This document shows, piece after piece, positions 54,312 through 64,000 of a DNA stretch of 64,000 nucleotides (its first letter is position 1; each line of letters starts with the position of its first letter). The notes under the pieces were generated by a model. The model was not told where the DNA came from. It made no database searches and was given only the letters and a program-made list of their open reading frames with translations. The position numbers and the translations under genes are program-made. The DNA comes from Candidatus Ferrigenium bremense (GTDB lineage: Bacteria > Pseudomonadota > Gammaproteobacteria > Burkholderiales > Gallionellaceae): positions 1 to 64,000 of the forward strand of contig JAGRPI010000006.1 in the NCBI GenBank assembly GCA_019449635.1, read 5' to 3'.

Positions 54312-57014
54312 ATGAGAAAGCCTGGTATCAAAGACTTCAAATACTACGTCGGTATCCGCTCACTGGCCGATATCGCGACCCGCGAGGACCGCATCTGCGT
54401 GCTGAACATCACCGGCAACGAATCCCGTACCGTGACCCCGGTCAGCCACGCCTATTCCGGCGGCAACATCGTGTTCGGCACTTCCCCCGGCCGCCGCGGG
54501 CAAGTCGTCGAGACACCTGCCGGCAACATCCCCGTGTACAACAACGTGCGCGAAGGCATGGAAGCCGGCCACAAGTTCAACGTCGGCGTGGTCTACCTGC
54601 CGCCTTCCGCCGTGCGCGACGGCGTGGCCGAACTGATCCGCATCAATCCCGACGTCGAAAAAGTCATCATCATCACCGAAAAAATATCGGTGCATGATTC
54701 GCGCGAAATCCGCGCACTCGGCCAGCAACGCGGCGTGGATATCTTCGGCGGGAACTGCCTGGGTGTGGCCGACTCCTGGAACCAGGTGCGCATCGGCGGT
54801 GCACTGGGCGGCGACAACCCTGGCGAAACCCTGCGCAAAGGCTCGGTTGCCATCTTCTCCAACTCCGGCAACTTCACCACCACCATCGCCAATTACCTGT
54901 CCATCGGCGGCTGGGGCACCACGACGCTGATCTCCAGCGGCAAGGACATCTACATCAATTACGCGGCGCCTGAATTCGCCTACGCCATGGCCAACGACGA
55001 GCGCACCAAGGCGGCGGTGTTGTATTCCGAGCCGGGCGGCTACTACGAACACGATGTGGTCTTTGACAAGCCGGTGGTCGCCTGCGTGGTAGGCCGCTGG
55101 AAGGCCAGCCTGACCCGCGCCGTGGGCCACGCCGGCGCCATCGCCGGATCGGGCGACGACGCGCGCGCCAAGGAAAAATGGTTCATGGACAAGTTCGGCG
55201 TGAACGACCTGTATACCCCCGGCAATCCGGTATGCTCGAAAAAAGGCGCGGTGGTCACCAACATCGCCCACATTCCAGAGGCGCTGACCGCGGTGATGAA
55301 ACTGAATGGCGTTGAGAAAGACTTCGCGCCGGAAGGCAATCTGGAACTGAAGCCATGGTTCGGCGACAACCAGGGCCTGAAGCTGCCCGCTGCACTTGAC
55401 ATCCCCGTGGTCAAGGCCCTGGCGCCGTACGACATGCAGATCGCGGAACTGCTGAAGAACGTCGGCGCCATCTTCCCGCGCCAGTCCATGAAGGACTGCT
55501 CGGGCAGCTCGGTGATGGATCCCAAGACGCAAGTCACCAAGGTCAACAACATCTCCATCCTCGACTGTTCCAAGCAGCCGCTGGAATCCAACCTGTGCCT
55601 GGCGCTGGTGCGCGAGCTCAACGACGAGAACGACAACGCGCTGTACAACCTCGCGGTGGCCGCGCACGTCAACCTGCACGGCGATGCCATGCTGGCCGCT
55701 GCCGAAGCCGCGCGCGAAGCGGGCAATGCGCCCAACACCGCGATCAGCGCAGCCGTCGCCCTGCTGGGGCCGAAGCGTGCAGATGCCGCGCGCGCTGCCG
55801 CCGACTCCCTGACGGAAATCTTCGCGCACTCCGGTTTGGCGAAAGACGACGACGAACAGGCCAAGGTTACGCCTGCTGCGGCTACCGCAGAACAACTCGC
55901 CACGCTGCTAGGCTCAGCCCCCGACGCCAAGGCCGAAGCCATGCTCAAGGCCTTCGACAAGCGCGGTGCGAAATCCGTATTTGTGAAGTATCTGCGCTCG
56001 CTCAAAGGCCATCCCACGGCCGACGCCGTGCTGGCCGCACTGACCACCACCGTGGCCTGGGAGCCGCTGATGCGCAAGCGCATCTCCAAGCTGACCGTGC
56101 GCAACCTGCCCTGGTACACCAAGCTGTTCGGCATGATCATCGGCGCGTCCACCGAAGCCAAGCACCACGCAGCCGGCAGCTTCTGCGGCGTGGACAACCA
56201 GGAAATCCTCGACTCCTGGACCGTCACGCAACTGGCCTACATCTCGCTCTTGGGCGAGCGTCCAACCGCAGCCAGCCTGCTCCCGCTGCAAGTCATCCTG
56301 GGACTCATCATTTCCAACGGCGTGGGCACCATCTCGGCACAGGGCTGCAAGGGCGCGGTATCCGCCGACGGCCCCGAGTCGCCGGAGCGCGTGCAGATCA
56401 ACAAGGGCATGATCGGCTTCCTCACCCACACCGGCTTCGCCCACGGCGGCAACGGCTACGAAGGCATCCAGTTCCTGATCGAGAATTTCAAGGACACCTC
56501 GCTGGCTGATGCGGGCAATGCCAACCACGGCCTCGACCTGAAGAAGATGACCACCGACTTCGCCATCTCCTTCAACAAGGAGAAGAAGCAGAGCAAGGCG
56601 CTGGGTACCGGCGTGCGCAACATCCCCGGCGTGAACCACCCGGTGTTCAAGGGCCTGCCGGTCAACAAAGACCCGCGCGAGACTTTCATCTCCGAGTTCT
56701 TTGCCGAGCGTGGTGAGAAGAACGTGTTCCACGACTTCTACAAGACGCTGGTGCAGTCGCTGTACGACAACGGTGTGACCAGCAACGTGTTCTGCGTGAA
56801 CATCGACGCCGTGATCGCAGCCTCGTTGCTCAAGCTCTTGTGGCCGCGCTACCGCAACGGCCAGTTCAGCGAGAACCTGATGGAAATGGCCGCCTTCACC
56901 GCCTTCCTGTTCGGCCGCATGGCAGGATGTGCCGGCGAGATTGACGACCACATCAACCGCGGACGCAACATGGATACGCGCACGCCGGCTTCGTCGTGCA
57001 CGCATGTTTCCTAG
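54312..57014 (+). CDS. aclA: ATP-citrate lyase large (alpha) subunit, extended form
   Basis: About 900 residues (numbering from an in-frame GTG 3 codons upstream; ATG 54312 preferred for its spacing from AAAGG). Residues 1-330 match succinyl-CoA synthetase alpha, with phosphohistidine H276 in V-G-H-A-G-A-I. Residues about 628-900 match the citrate synthase module, with N-H779-P-V-F-K, D790-P-R and N-I-D835. The 330-620 stretch is extra compared with the roughly 610-residue Chlorobium AclA. In the citrate synthase part H714-G-G resembles true citrate synthase where ACLs have F-G-G, while the usual A-D-H-G position is N672. This may be the divergent 'type II' ACL reported from Magnetococcus and tubeworm symbionts (recalled, not checked). 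Confidence 0.85.
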   Translation: MRKPGIKDFKYYVGIRSLADIATREDRICVLNITGNESRTVTPVSHAYSGGNIVFGTSPGRRGQVVETPAGNIPVYNNVREGMEAGHKFNVGVVYLPPSAVRDGVAELIRINPDVEKVIIITEKISVHDSREIRALGQQRGVDIFGGNCLGVADSWNQVRIGGALGGDNPGETLRKGSVAIFSNSGNFTTTIANYLSIGGWGTTTLISSGKDIYINYAAPEFAYAMANDERTKAAVLYSEPGGYYEHDVVFDKPVVACVVGRWKASLTRAVGHAGAIAGSGDDARAKEKWFMDKFGVNDLYTPGNPVCSKKGAVVTNIAHIPEALTAVMKLNGVEKDFAPEGNLELKPWFGDNQGLKLPAALDIPVVKALAPYDMQIAELLKNVGAIFPRQSMKDCSGSSVMDPKTQVTKVNNISILDCSKQPLESNLCLALVRELNDENDNALYNLAVAAHVNLHGDAMLAAAEAAREAGNAPNTAISAAVALLGPKRADAARAAADSLTEIFAHSGLAKDDDEQAKVTPAAATAEQLATLLGSAPDAKAEAMLKAFDKRGAKSVFVKYLRSLKGHPTADAVLAALTTTVAWEPLMRKRISKLTVRNLPWYTKLFGMIIGASTEAKHHAAGSFCGVDNQEILDSWTVTQLAYISLLGERPTAASLLPLQVILGLIISNGVGTISAQGCKGAVSADGPESPERVQINKGMIGFLTHTGFAHGGNGYEGIQFLIENFKDTSLADAGNANHGLDLKKMTTDFAISFNKEKKQSKALGTGVRNIPGVNHPVFKGLPVNKDPRETFISEFFAERGEKNVFHDFYKTLVQSLYDNGVTSNVFCVNIDAVIAASLLKLLWPRYRNGQFSENLMEMAAFTAFLFGRMAGCAGEIDDHINRGRNMDTRTPASSCTHVS

Positions 57015-57172
57015 GAGCACCGATTTCCGATTTTTTGCGCAATTTTCCCGGAGCAGAACGCAAGATGGGTGGAGCTACAGTGCGGAACCCAATCGACAGT
57101 TCACCGATCTCCGATGGGTTGCGTTGTTTCACCCATGATTGATTATTAATTTGAAATTTATGGAGAGTATTC

Positions 57173-59122
57173 ATGACCGCACTTAACGTTGCACAGAAAA
57201 TCCTCCTGGCCAATGCGGCCGGGGGATTGAAGCAGCTCCCGGAGCAGGGCAAGCCGCTGGAGATCCAGTTCACCCATACCCTTTACCAGGACGCCACCGG
57301 CACCGCTGCCGCGCTGGCCTTCGAGAAGATGGGCGTGGATCGCGTGAAGACCACCTCGGTCATCGTGGTGGACCACAAGACCCTGCAAGTCGGCTACATC
57401 GACGGCGACGACCACCGCTACCTCGAAACCTTCAGCAAGAAATACGGCTGCTGGTTCTCGCGCGGCGGTCTCGGCATCTGCCATAGCGTGTTCCTCGAGG
57501 ATTTCGCGACTCCCGGCAAGTCGGTGATCGGTTCAGATTCGCACACCACCAACGCCGGCGGCATGGGCATGCTGGCCATGGGCGCGGGCGGCACGGACGT
57601 GAGCTTCGCGATGGCCGGCACTTCCTACAAGATATCAATGCCGAACGTAGTGCAGGTGAACCTCACCGGTGCGCTGCATCCGGGTGTGCTCGCCAAGGAC
57701 GTGATCCTGAACGTGCTCAAGGTGATCGGCATCAAGGGCAACAAGGATATCTGCCTGGAATACACCGGGCCGGGCCTGAAGAGCCTGAATGTCACCGATC
57801 GTGCCACCATCTGCAACATGGGCACCGAGGCCGGCGTCGCCTTCTCGATCTTCCCGTCGGACGAGATCACCAAGGCCTATCTCGAAGGGCGCAAGCGCGC
57901 TGGCGACTTCAAGCCGCTGGCCGCCGATACGGGCGCAACCTATTCGCGTACCGTCGAGATCAACCTGTCCGACCTGCAGCCGACCATCGCGCTGTATCCG
58001 CGCCTGAAGGGCATGGAGCCGGTATCCAAGCATGCCGGCATGCCCATCGATGCGGTGTTCATCGGCAGTTGCACCAATTCCAATTACGAGAACCTGGCGC
58101 GCGTCGGCGAGCTGCTGCGCGGCAAGAAGGTCAAGGTCGATACCGCTATCGCCCCCGGCTCGCAGGCTATTGCGCGCCAACTGGCGGCGGCCGGCTATCT
58201 GGAAGTCTTCTACGCCGCCGGTGTGCGCGTACTGGAAAACGCCTGCTCCGCGTGTATCGGCCAGGGTTTCAGCCCACCCAGCAATGGCGTGATGCTGTCC
58301 ACCGCCAACCGCAACTTCGAAGGCCGTTCCGGCACCGAGACCGCTGCCGTGCATCTGGTCAGCCCGGTGACTGCTGCGGCGAGCGCCGTGATGGGCAAGC
58401 TGACCGACCCGCGCGATCTGCTCGCTGACAATCCCGATCTCGTCATCAAGCTGGTTCCGCCAGTGGTTGACATGGATGCCTATGTTGCTCCACTGCCGCC
58501 TGCGGAAGCCGCCAAGGTGGTGATGCGCTACGGTCCGGATATCGCGCCGCTGCCGACGCTCGATCCGTTGCCGGCCAAGCTGGCGGGCGAAGTGTTGCTC
58601 AAGCTCGGCAACGAGATCACGACCGACCATATCCAGCCTGCCGGCAAATATCTGTCGCTGCGTTCCAATGCGGACGAGTACGCCAAGCAGGCGACCTTCG
58701 TCCAGGTGGACAAGACCTTCAGTACCCGCGCGGCGGCAGTGCGCGATGCGGGCGGTCATGGTTTCATCGTGGCCGGCGACGGCTACGGCATGGGCAGTTC
58801 GCGCGAGCATGCCGGGCTGTGCCCGCGCATCCTCGGCGTGCGCGCCATCGTGGCCAAGGGCTTCGAGCGTATCCACCTGGCTAACCTCGCCAACTTCGGC
58901 ATCCTGGGACTGACCTTCGAGAATCCGGCTGACCTGGAGCGCATCCAGCAGGGCGCGAAGGTGTCCCTCGACACCTCCGGCCTTGAAAGTGGCCAGCTCA
59001 AGCTGGTGGTCGAGGGCGTCGGCGACATGCCTCTCAAGCTCGCACAGGGCAAGGAAGATATTCCGATGATCCGCGCAGGCGGAGCGCTTTCGCTGTTCGC
59101 CAGCCAGATGAAGGCGGCCTGA
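57173..59122 (+). CDS. acn: aconitate hydratase (short, mitochondrial-like type)
   Basis: The 649-residue aconitase interconverts citrate and isocitrate. The 4Fe-4S ligands are C300 (G-S-C-T-N-S), C358 and C361 (A-C-S-A-C). S-D-S-H-T-T-N (121-127) and the swivel-domain G-M-G-S-S-R-E-H near 545 are active-site segments. It is about 250 residues shorter than AcnA or AcnB and resembles the compact form seen in other rTCA bacteria. GGAGAG precedes ATG 57173. It lies 158 nt after aclA in the same operon. Confidence 0.93.
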   Translation: MTALNVAQKILLANAAGGLKQLPEQGKPLEIQFTHTLYQDATGTAAALAFEKMGVDRVKTTSVIVVDHKTLQVGYIDGDDHRYLETFSKKYGCWFSRGGLGICHSVFLEDFATPGKSVIGSDSHTTNAGGMGMLAMGAGGTDVSFAMAGTSYKISMPNVVQVNLTGALHPGVLAKDVILNVLKVIGIKGNKDICLEYTGPGLKSLNVTDRATICNMGTEAGVAFSIFPSDEITKAYLEGRKRAGDFKPLAADTGATYSRTVEINLSDLQPTIALYPRLKGMEPVSKHAGMPIDAVFIGSCTNSNYENLARVGELLRGKKVKVDTAIAPGSQAIARQLAAAGYLEVFYAAGVRVLENACSACIGQGFSPPSNGVMLSTANRNFEGRSGTETAAVHLVSPVTAAASAVMGKLTDPRDLLADNPDLVIKLVPPVVDMDAYVAPLPPAEAAKVVMRYGPDIAPLPTLDPLPAKLAGEVLLKLGNEITTDHIQPAGKYLSLRSNADEYAKQATFVQVDKTFSTRAAAVRDAGGHGFIVAGDGYGMGSSREHAGLCPRILGVRAIVAKGFERIHLANLANFGILGLTFENPADLERIQQGAKVSLDTSGLESGQLKLVVEGVGDMPLKLAQGKEDIPMIRAGGALSLFASQMKAA

Positions 59123-61378
<2,256 letters not shown>

Positions 61379-61383
61379 AGGAG

Positions 61384-61473
61384 TAGGTCGGGTTAGCGGC
61401 TTTATCGCGTAACCCGACATAATCTGCACAAAACGTCGGGTTACGGTGCAAAACCGCATCTAACCCGACCTAC
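61384..61473. repeat. TAGGTCGGGTTA palindromic repeat (icd-sucC gap)
   Basis: Two hairpin units TAGGTCGGGTTA...TAACCCGAC and GTCGGGTTA...TAACCCGACCTA form a 90-bp compound palindrome. The same family recurs between sucD and fumA. Confidence 0.8.
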
Positions 61474-61505
61474 ATGTTTAACCGACAACGAATTTAGGGA
61501 CTACC

Positions 61506-62666
61506 ATGAACTTGCATGAATATCAGGCCAAGCAGGTGCTGCGCAAATACGGCATTGCCACACCGCGCGGCGTGGCGATAGACAGCGTCTCCCAGGCGGA
61601 CGGCGCGATGGCGGAACTGGGCGGCAGCGCCTGGGTGGTCAAGGCGCAGATCCACGCCGGCGGGCGCGGCAAGGCCGGCGGCGTGAAGCTGGTGCGCTCG
61701 CACGATGCTGCCAGGGAAGCGGTGAACGCGCTGCTCGGCAAAACCCTGGTGACCTACCAGAACGCGCCCGAAGGGCAGATGGTGTCGCGCCTGCTGATTG
61801 AGGAAACGCTGCCGATCAAGCGCGAGCTCTACATCAGCCTGACCGTGGATCGAGAGACCGAGCGCGTCGCGCTGGTCGCGTCGAGCGAGGGCGGCATGGA
61901 GATCGAGGAAGTCGCCGAGCACTCCCCGGAAAAGATCCTCAAGGAATTCTGCGACCCGCTGCTCGGCCTGCAGGACTTCCAGTGCCGCGCGCTGGCTTTC
62001 GGCCTCAAGCTGGAAGGCACGCAGATCGGCGAATTCTGCAAGCTCGCCAAGGGCCTCTATAAATTGTTCATCGAAAACGACCTCGCGATGGCCGAAATCA
62101 ACCCGCTGATCGTGACCGAGACGGGCAACCTCGTGGCGCTCGACTGCAAGATCGGCGTGGACGACAACGCGGTGTTCCGCCACAAGGATCTTGCCGCGAT
62201 GAACGACAACAGCCAGATCGACCCGAAAGAGGTTGCCGCGAAGGAATGCGAGATCAGCTACATCGCGCTCTCCGGCAATATCGGCTGCATGGTCAACGGT
62301 GCAGGCCTCGCGATGGCGACCATGGATCTTATCAAGCTGCACGGCGGCCAGCCCGCCAACTTCCTGGACGTCGGCGGCGGCGCCACTGCGGAAGTGGTGG
62401 CCAAGGCGTTCAAGATCATCCTGTCCGACAGCAACGTCAAGGCGGTGCTGGTCAACATCTTCGGCGGCATCATGCGCTGCGACATCATCGCCACGGGCAT
62501 CATCGCCGCGGTCAAGGAAGTCGGCGTGAAAGTGCCGGTGATCGTGCGCCTCGAAGGCACCAACGTCGAACTGGGGCAGAAGATGCTTGCAGAGAGCGGC
62601 GTCGGCGTGATCTCCGCCAGCGACATGACCGATGCGGCCAAGCGCGCCGTGGCAGCGGTCGCCTGA
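61506..62666 (+). CDS. sucC: succinyl-CoA synthetase beta subunit
   Basis: The 386-residue ATP-grasp subunit begins N-L-H-E-Y-Q-A-K and has the [12 protein letters not shown] nucleotide loop near 43-54. The G-G-G-A-T motif near 290 and G-G-I-M-R-C-D near 320 are typical. It activates succinate to succinyl-CoA, feeding KorAB. Short distance (35 nt) to sucD. Confidence 0.97.
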   Translation: MNLHEYQAKQVLRKYGIATPRGVAIDSVSQADGAMAELGGSAWVVKAQIHAGGRGKAGGVKLVRSHDAAREAVNALLGKTLVTYQNAPEGQMVSRLLIEETLPIKRELYISLTVDRETERVALVASSEGGMEIEEVAEHSPEKILKEFCDPLLGLQDFQCRALAFGLKLEGTQIGEFCKLAKGLYKLFIENDLAMAEINPLIVTETGNLVALDCKIGVDDNAVFRHKDLAAMNDNSQIDPKEVAAKECEISYIALSGNIGCMVNGAGLAMATMDLIKLHGGQPANFLDVGGGATAEVVAKAFKIILSDSNVKAVLVNIFGGIMRCDIIATGIIAAVKEVGVKVPVIVRLEGTNVELGQKMLAESGVGVISASDMTDAAKRAVAAVA

Positions 62667-62701
62667 CATAACGGCAAACAGAAAATTTCAAGGACTCTCT
62701 C

Positions 62702-63583
62702 ATGAGCATTCTCGTAAACAAAGATACCAAGGTCCTGTGCCAGGGTTTCACCGGAAAACAGGGTACCTTCCACTCCGAACAGGCGATCGCCTACGGCACA
62801 AAGATGGTCGGCGGCGTGACGCCGGGCAAGGGCGGGCAGACGCATATCGGCCTGCCGGTCTTCGACACCATGCGCGACGCGGTGCGTGCCACCGGCGCAG
62901 ATGCCACGATGATCTACGTGCCGCCCGGTTTCGCGGCAGACGGCATCATGGAAGCGGCAGATGCCGGAATCAGGGTGATTGTCTGCATCACCGAAGGCAT
63001 TCCGGTGCTGGACATGCTCAACGTGAAAGCGGCACTGCGCGCCAACGACGCCATCCTGATCGGCCCGAACTGTCCCGGCATCATCACGCCGGGCGAATGC
63101 AAGATCGGCATCATGCCCGGCTTCATCCACAAGAAGGGCAAGGTCGGCGTGGTGTCGCGCTCCGGCACGCTCACCTACGAAGCGGTGTACCAGACCACAA
63201 GGCTCGGCCTGGGACAATCCACCTGCATCGGCATCGGCGGCGACCCGATCAAGGGGCTGGATTTCATCGACTGTCTGAAGATGTTCCAGGACGATCCCGA
63301 GACCGAGGCGATCATCATGGTCGGTGAGATCGGCGGCAATCGCGAGGAAGCGGCGGCGGAATACATCAAGGCGCACATCACCAAGCCGGTGGCCGGCTAC
63401 ATCGCCGGACAGACCGCGCCCAAGGGCAAGCGCATGGGCCATGCCGGCGCGATCATCGCCGGCGGCAAGGGGCTGGCATCGGACAAGATGGCAGCGCTCG
63501 AAGCGGCCGGTGTAGTGGTGGCAAAATCGCCTGCCGGTCTGGGCGAAGCGATGATCGAGGCGATCAGCAGAAAAGCCAAGTAA
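62702..63583 (+). CDS. sucD: succinyl-CoA synthetase alpha subunit
   Basis: The 293-residue subunit has the CoA-binding [10 protein letters not shown] near 15-24, G-P-N-C-P-G near 121 and phosphohistidine H247 in M-G-H-A-G-A-I. It is normal in length. AAGGAC lies before ATG 62702. Pairs with SucC. Confidence 0.97.
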   Translation: MSILVNKDTKVLCQGFTGKQGTFHSEQAIAYGTKMVGGVTPGKGGQTHIGLPVFDTMRDAVRATGADATMIYVPPGFAADGIMEAADAGIRVIVCITEGIPVLDMLNVKAALRANDAILIGPNCPGIITPGECKIGIMPGFIHKKGKVGVVSRSGTLTYEAVYQTTRLGLGQSTCIGIGGDPIKGLDFIDCLKMFQDDPETEAIIMVGEIGGNREEAAAEYIKAHITKPVAGYIAGQTAPKGKRMGHAGAIIAGGKGLASDKMAALEAAGVVVAKSPAGLGEAMIEAISRKAK

Positions 63584-63593
63584 TAATGCGGAC

Positions 63594-63687
63594 GTAGGTC
63601 GGGTTAGGCGCGGTTCCTTGCGCCGTAACCCGACGTTTCGTATCGATCATGTCGGGTTACGCGATAAATCCGCTAACCCGACCTACG
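63594..63687. repeat. TAGGTCGGGTTA palindromic repeat (sucD-fumA gap)
   Basis: GTAGGTCGGGTTAG...CGTAACCCGAC and GTCGGGTTACGCG...CTAACCCGACCTAC form a compound palindrome of the same family as at 61384-61473, with different internal loops. Confidence 0.8.
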
Positions 63688-63715
63688 TATACTGCTTTTT
63701 TCAGGATAAATCAGC

Positions 63716-64000
63716 ATGATCACCATCCGCCAGGAAGACCTCATCGCCAGCGTTGCCGACGCATTGCAATACATCTCCTACTACCATCCGCTCGACTACA
63801 TCCAGGCGCTGGGCAAGGCATACGAGCGCGAGCAGTCGCCCGCGGCGCGCGATGCCATCGCGCAGATCCTCACCAACTCGCGCATGAGCGCGCAGGGTCA
63901 CCGGCCGATCTGCCAGGACACCGGCATCGTGACGGCCTTCGTCAAGGTGGGCATGGACGTGCGCTGGGACGATGCGAAGATGAGCGTCGCCGACATGGTC
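63716..64000 (+). CDS. fumA: class I fumarate hydratase, N-terminal part (cut by window end)
   Basis: Only the first 95 residues are in the window. They match the N-terminus of class I (4Fe-4S, FumA/FumB-type) fumarases, including Y-Y-H-P near 23 and I-C-Q-D-T-G-I near 65, which carries a cluster cysteine. It would interconvert malate and fumarate. Single-chain versus split (alpha subunit only) form cannot be decided here. Confidence 0.85.
   Translation, partial: MITIRQEDLIASVADALQYISYYHPLDYIQALGKAYEREQSPAARDAIAQILTNSRMSAQGHRPICQDTGIVTAFVKVGMDVRWDDAKMSVADMV

Noticed and set aside
52887-57014. A second succinyl-CoA synthetase, or citryl-CoA synthetase plus separate citryl-CoA lyase
   Set aside because: The large subunit carries its own citrate-synthase-like module with the H-P-V-F-K, D-P-R and N-I-D segments, so both steps are in one protein; the small subunit matches ACL segments rather than SucC.
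57020-57140. Another palindromic repeat between aclA and acn (AACGCAAGATGGGTGG ... GATGGGTTGCGTT)
   Set aside because: The arms are only partly complementary and I could not define clean ends, so it is not listed as a feature.

Overview
The window reads as a chromosomal segment of an autotrophic, probably betaproteobacterial organism (Nitrosomonadales/Gallionellaceae-like is my best guess, held loosely). The guess rests on the general look of the proteins, an apbE-rseC-rnfABCDGEH locus, pntAB, GalU and several families of short palindromic intergenic repeats. Most of the window is GC-rich and densely coding. The first 4.2 kb are visibly less GC-rich and hold a different kind of gene. No rRNA, tRNA, CRISPR array, transposase or RuBisCO gene was seen.

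The main content is an almost complete reductive TCA (rTCA) cycle. On the minus strand, korA-korB-frdB-frdA-nuoF-like (13943-7793) is a tightly overlapping operon for 2-oxoglutarate:ferredoxin oxidoreductase plus what looks like a soluble NADH-linked fumarate reductase. On the plus strand, aclB-aclA-acn-icd-sucC-sucD-fumA (52887-64000) encodes ATP-citrate lyase, aconitase, monomeric NADP isocitrate dehydrogenase, succinyl-CoA synthetase and the start of a class I fumarase. In the middle, pycA-pycB (minus) and nifJ-ppdK (plus) diverge from one 584-bp region and supply pyruvate carboxylase, pyruvate:ferredoxin oxidoreductase and pyruvate phosphate dikinase. Only malate dehydrogenase is missing from the set.

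The redox support genes are close by. A complete Rnf complex with its flavin transferase ApbE (32931-39816) could reduce ferredoxin from NADH for the two ferredoxin-dependent carboxylating enzymes, and PntAB (20662-17640) could supply NADPH to isocitrate dehydrogenase. A HpcH/HpaI-family lyase, a gamma-carbonic-anhydrase-like protein, an aldehyde dehydrogenase and an amidase sit among them.

Other regions: 1-4157, tandem exported proteins of unknown function; 4397-7720, an alpha/beta hydrolase and the AmmeMemoRadiSam trio; 39885-52499, a DapB-like reductase, four cation/proton antiporters and, between the antiporter pairs, an apparent glycosylglycerate-type compatible-solute operon (GalU, two glycosyltransferases, an MscS-like membrane protein and a phosphatase-glycerate kinase fusion).

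Points that stand out: the ATP-citrate lyase large subunit is about 900 residues, roughly 290 longer than the usual bacterial form, with altered citrate-synthase active-site positions; the FrdA-type flavoprotein lacks the FAD-linking histidine and is paired with a NuoF-like subunit and no membrane anchor; a palindromic repeat lies in frame inside the AMMECR1-domain gene; and a Lys/Arg-rich 39-codon ORF overlaps the pntA start.
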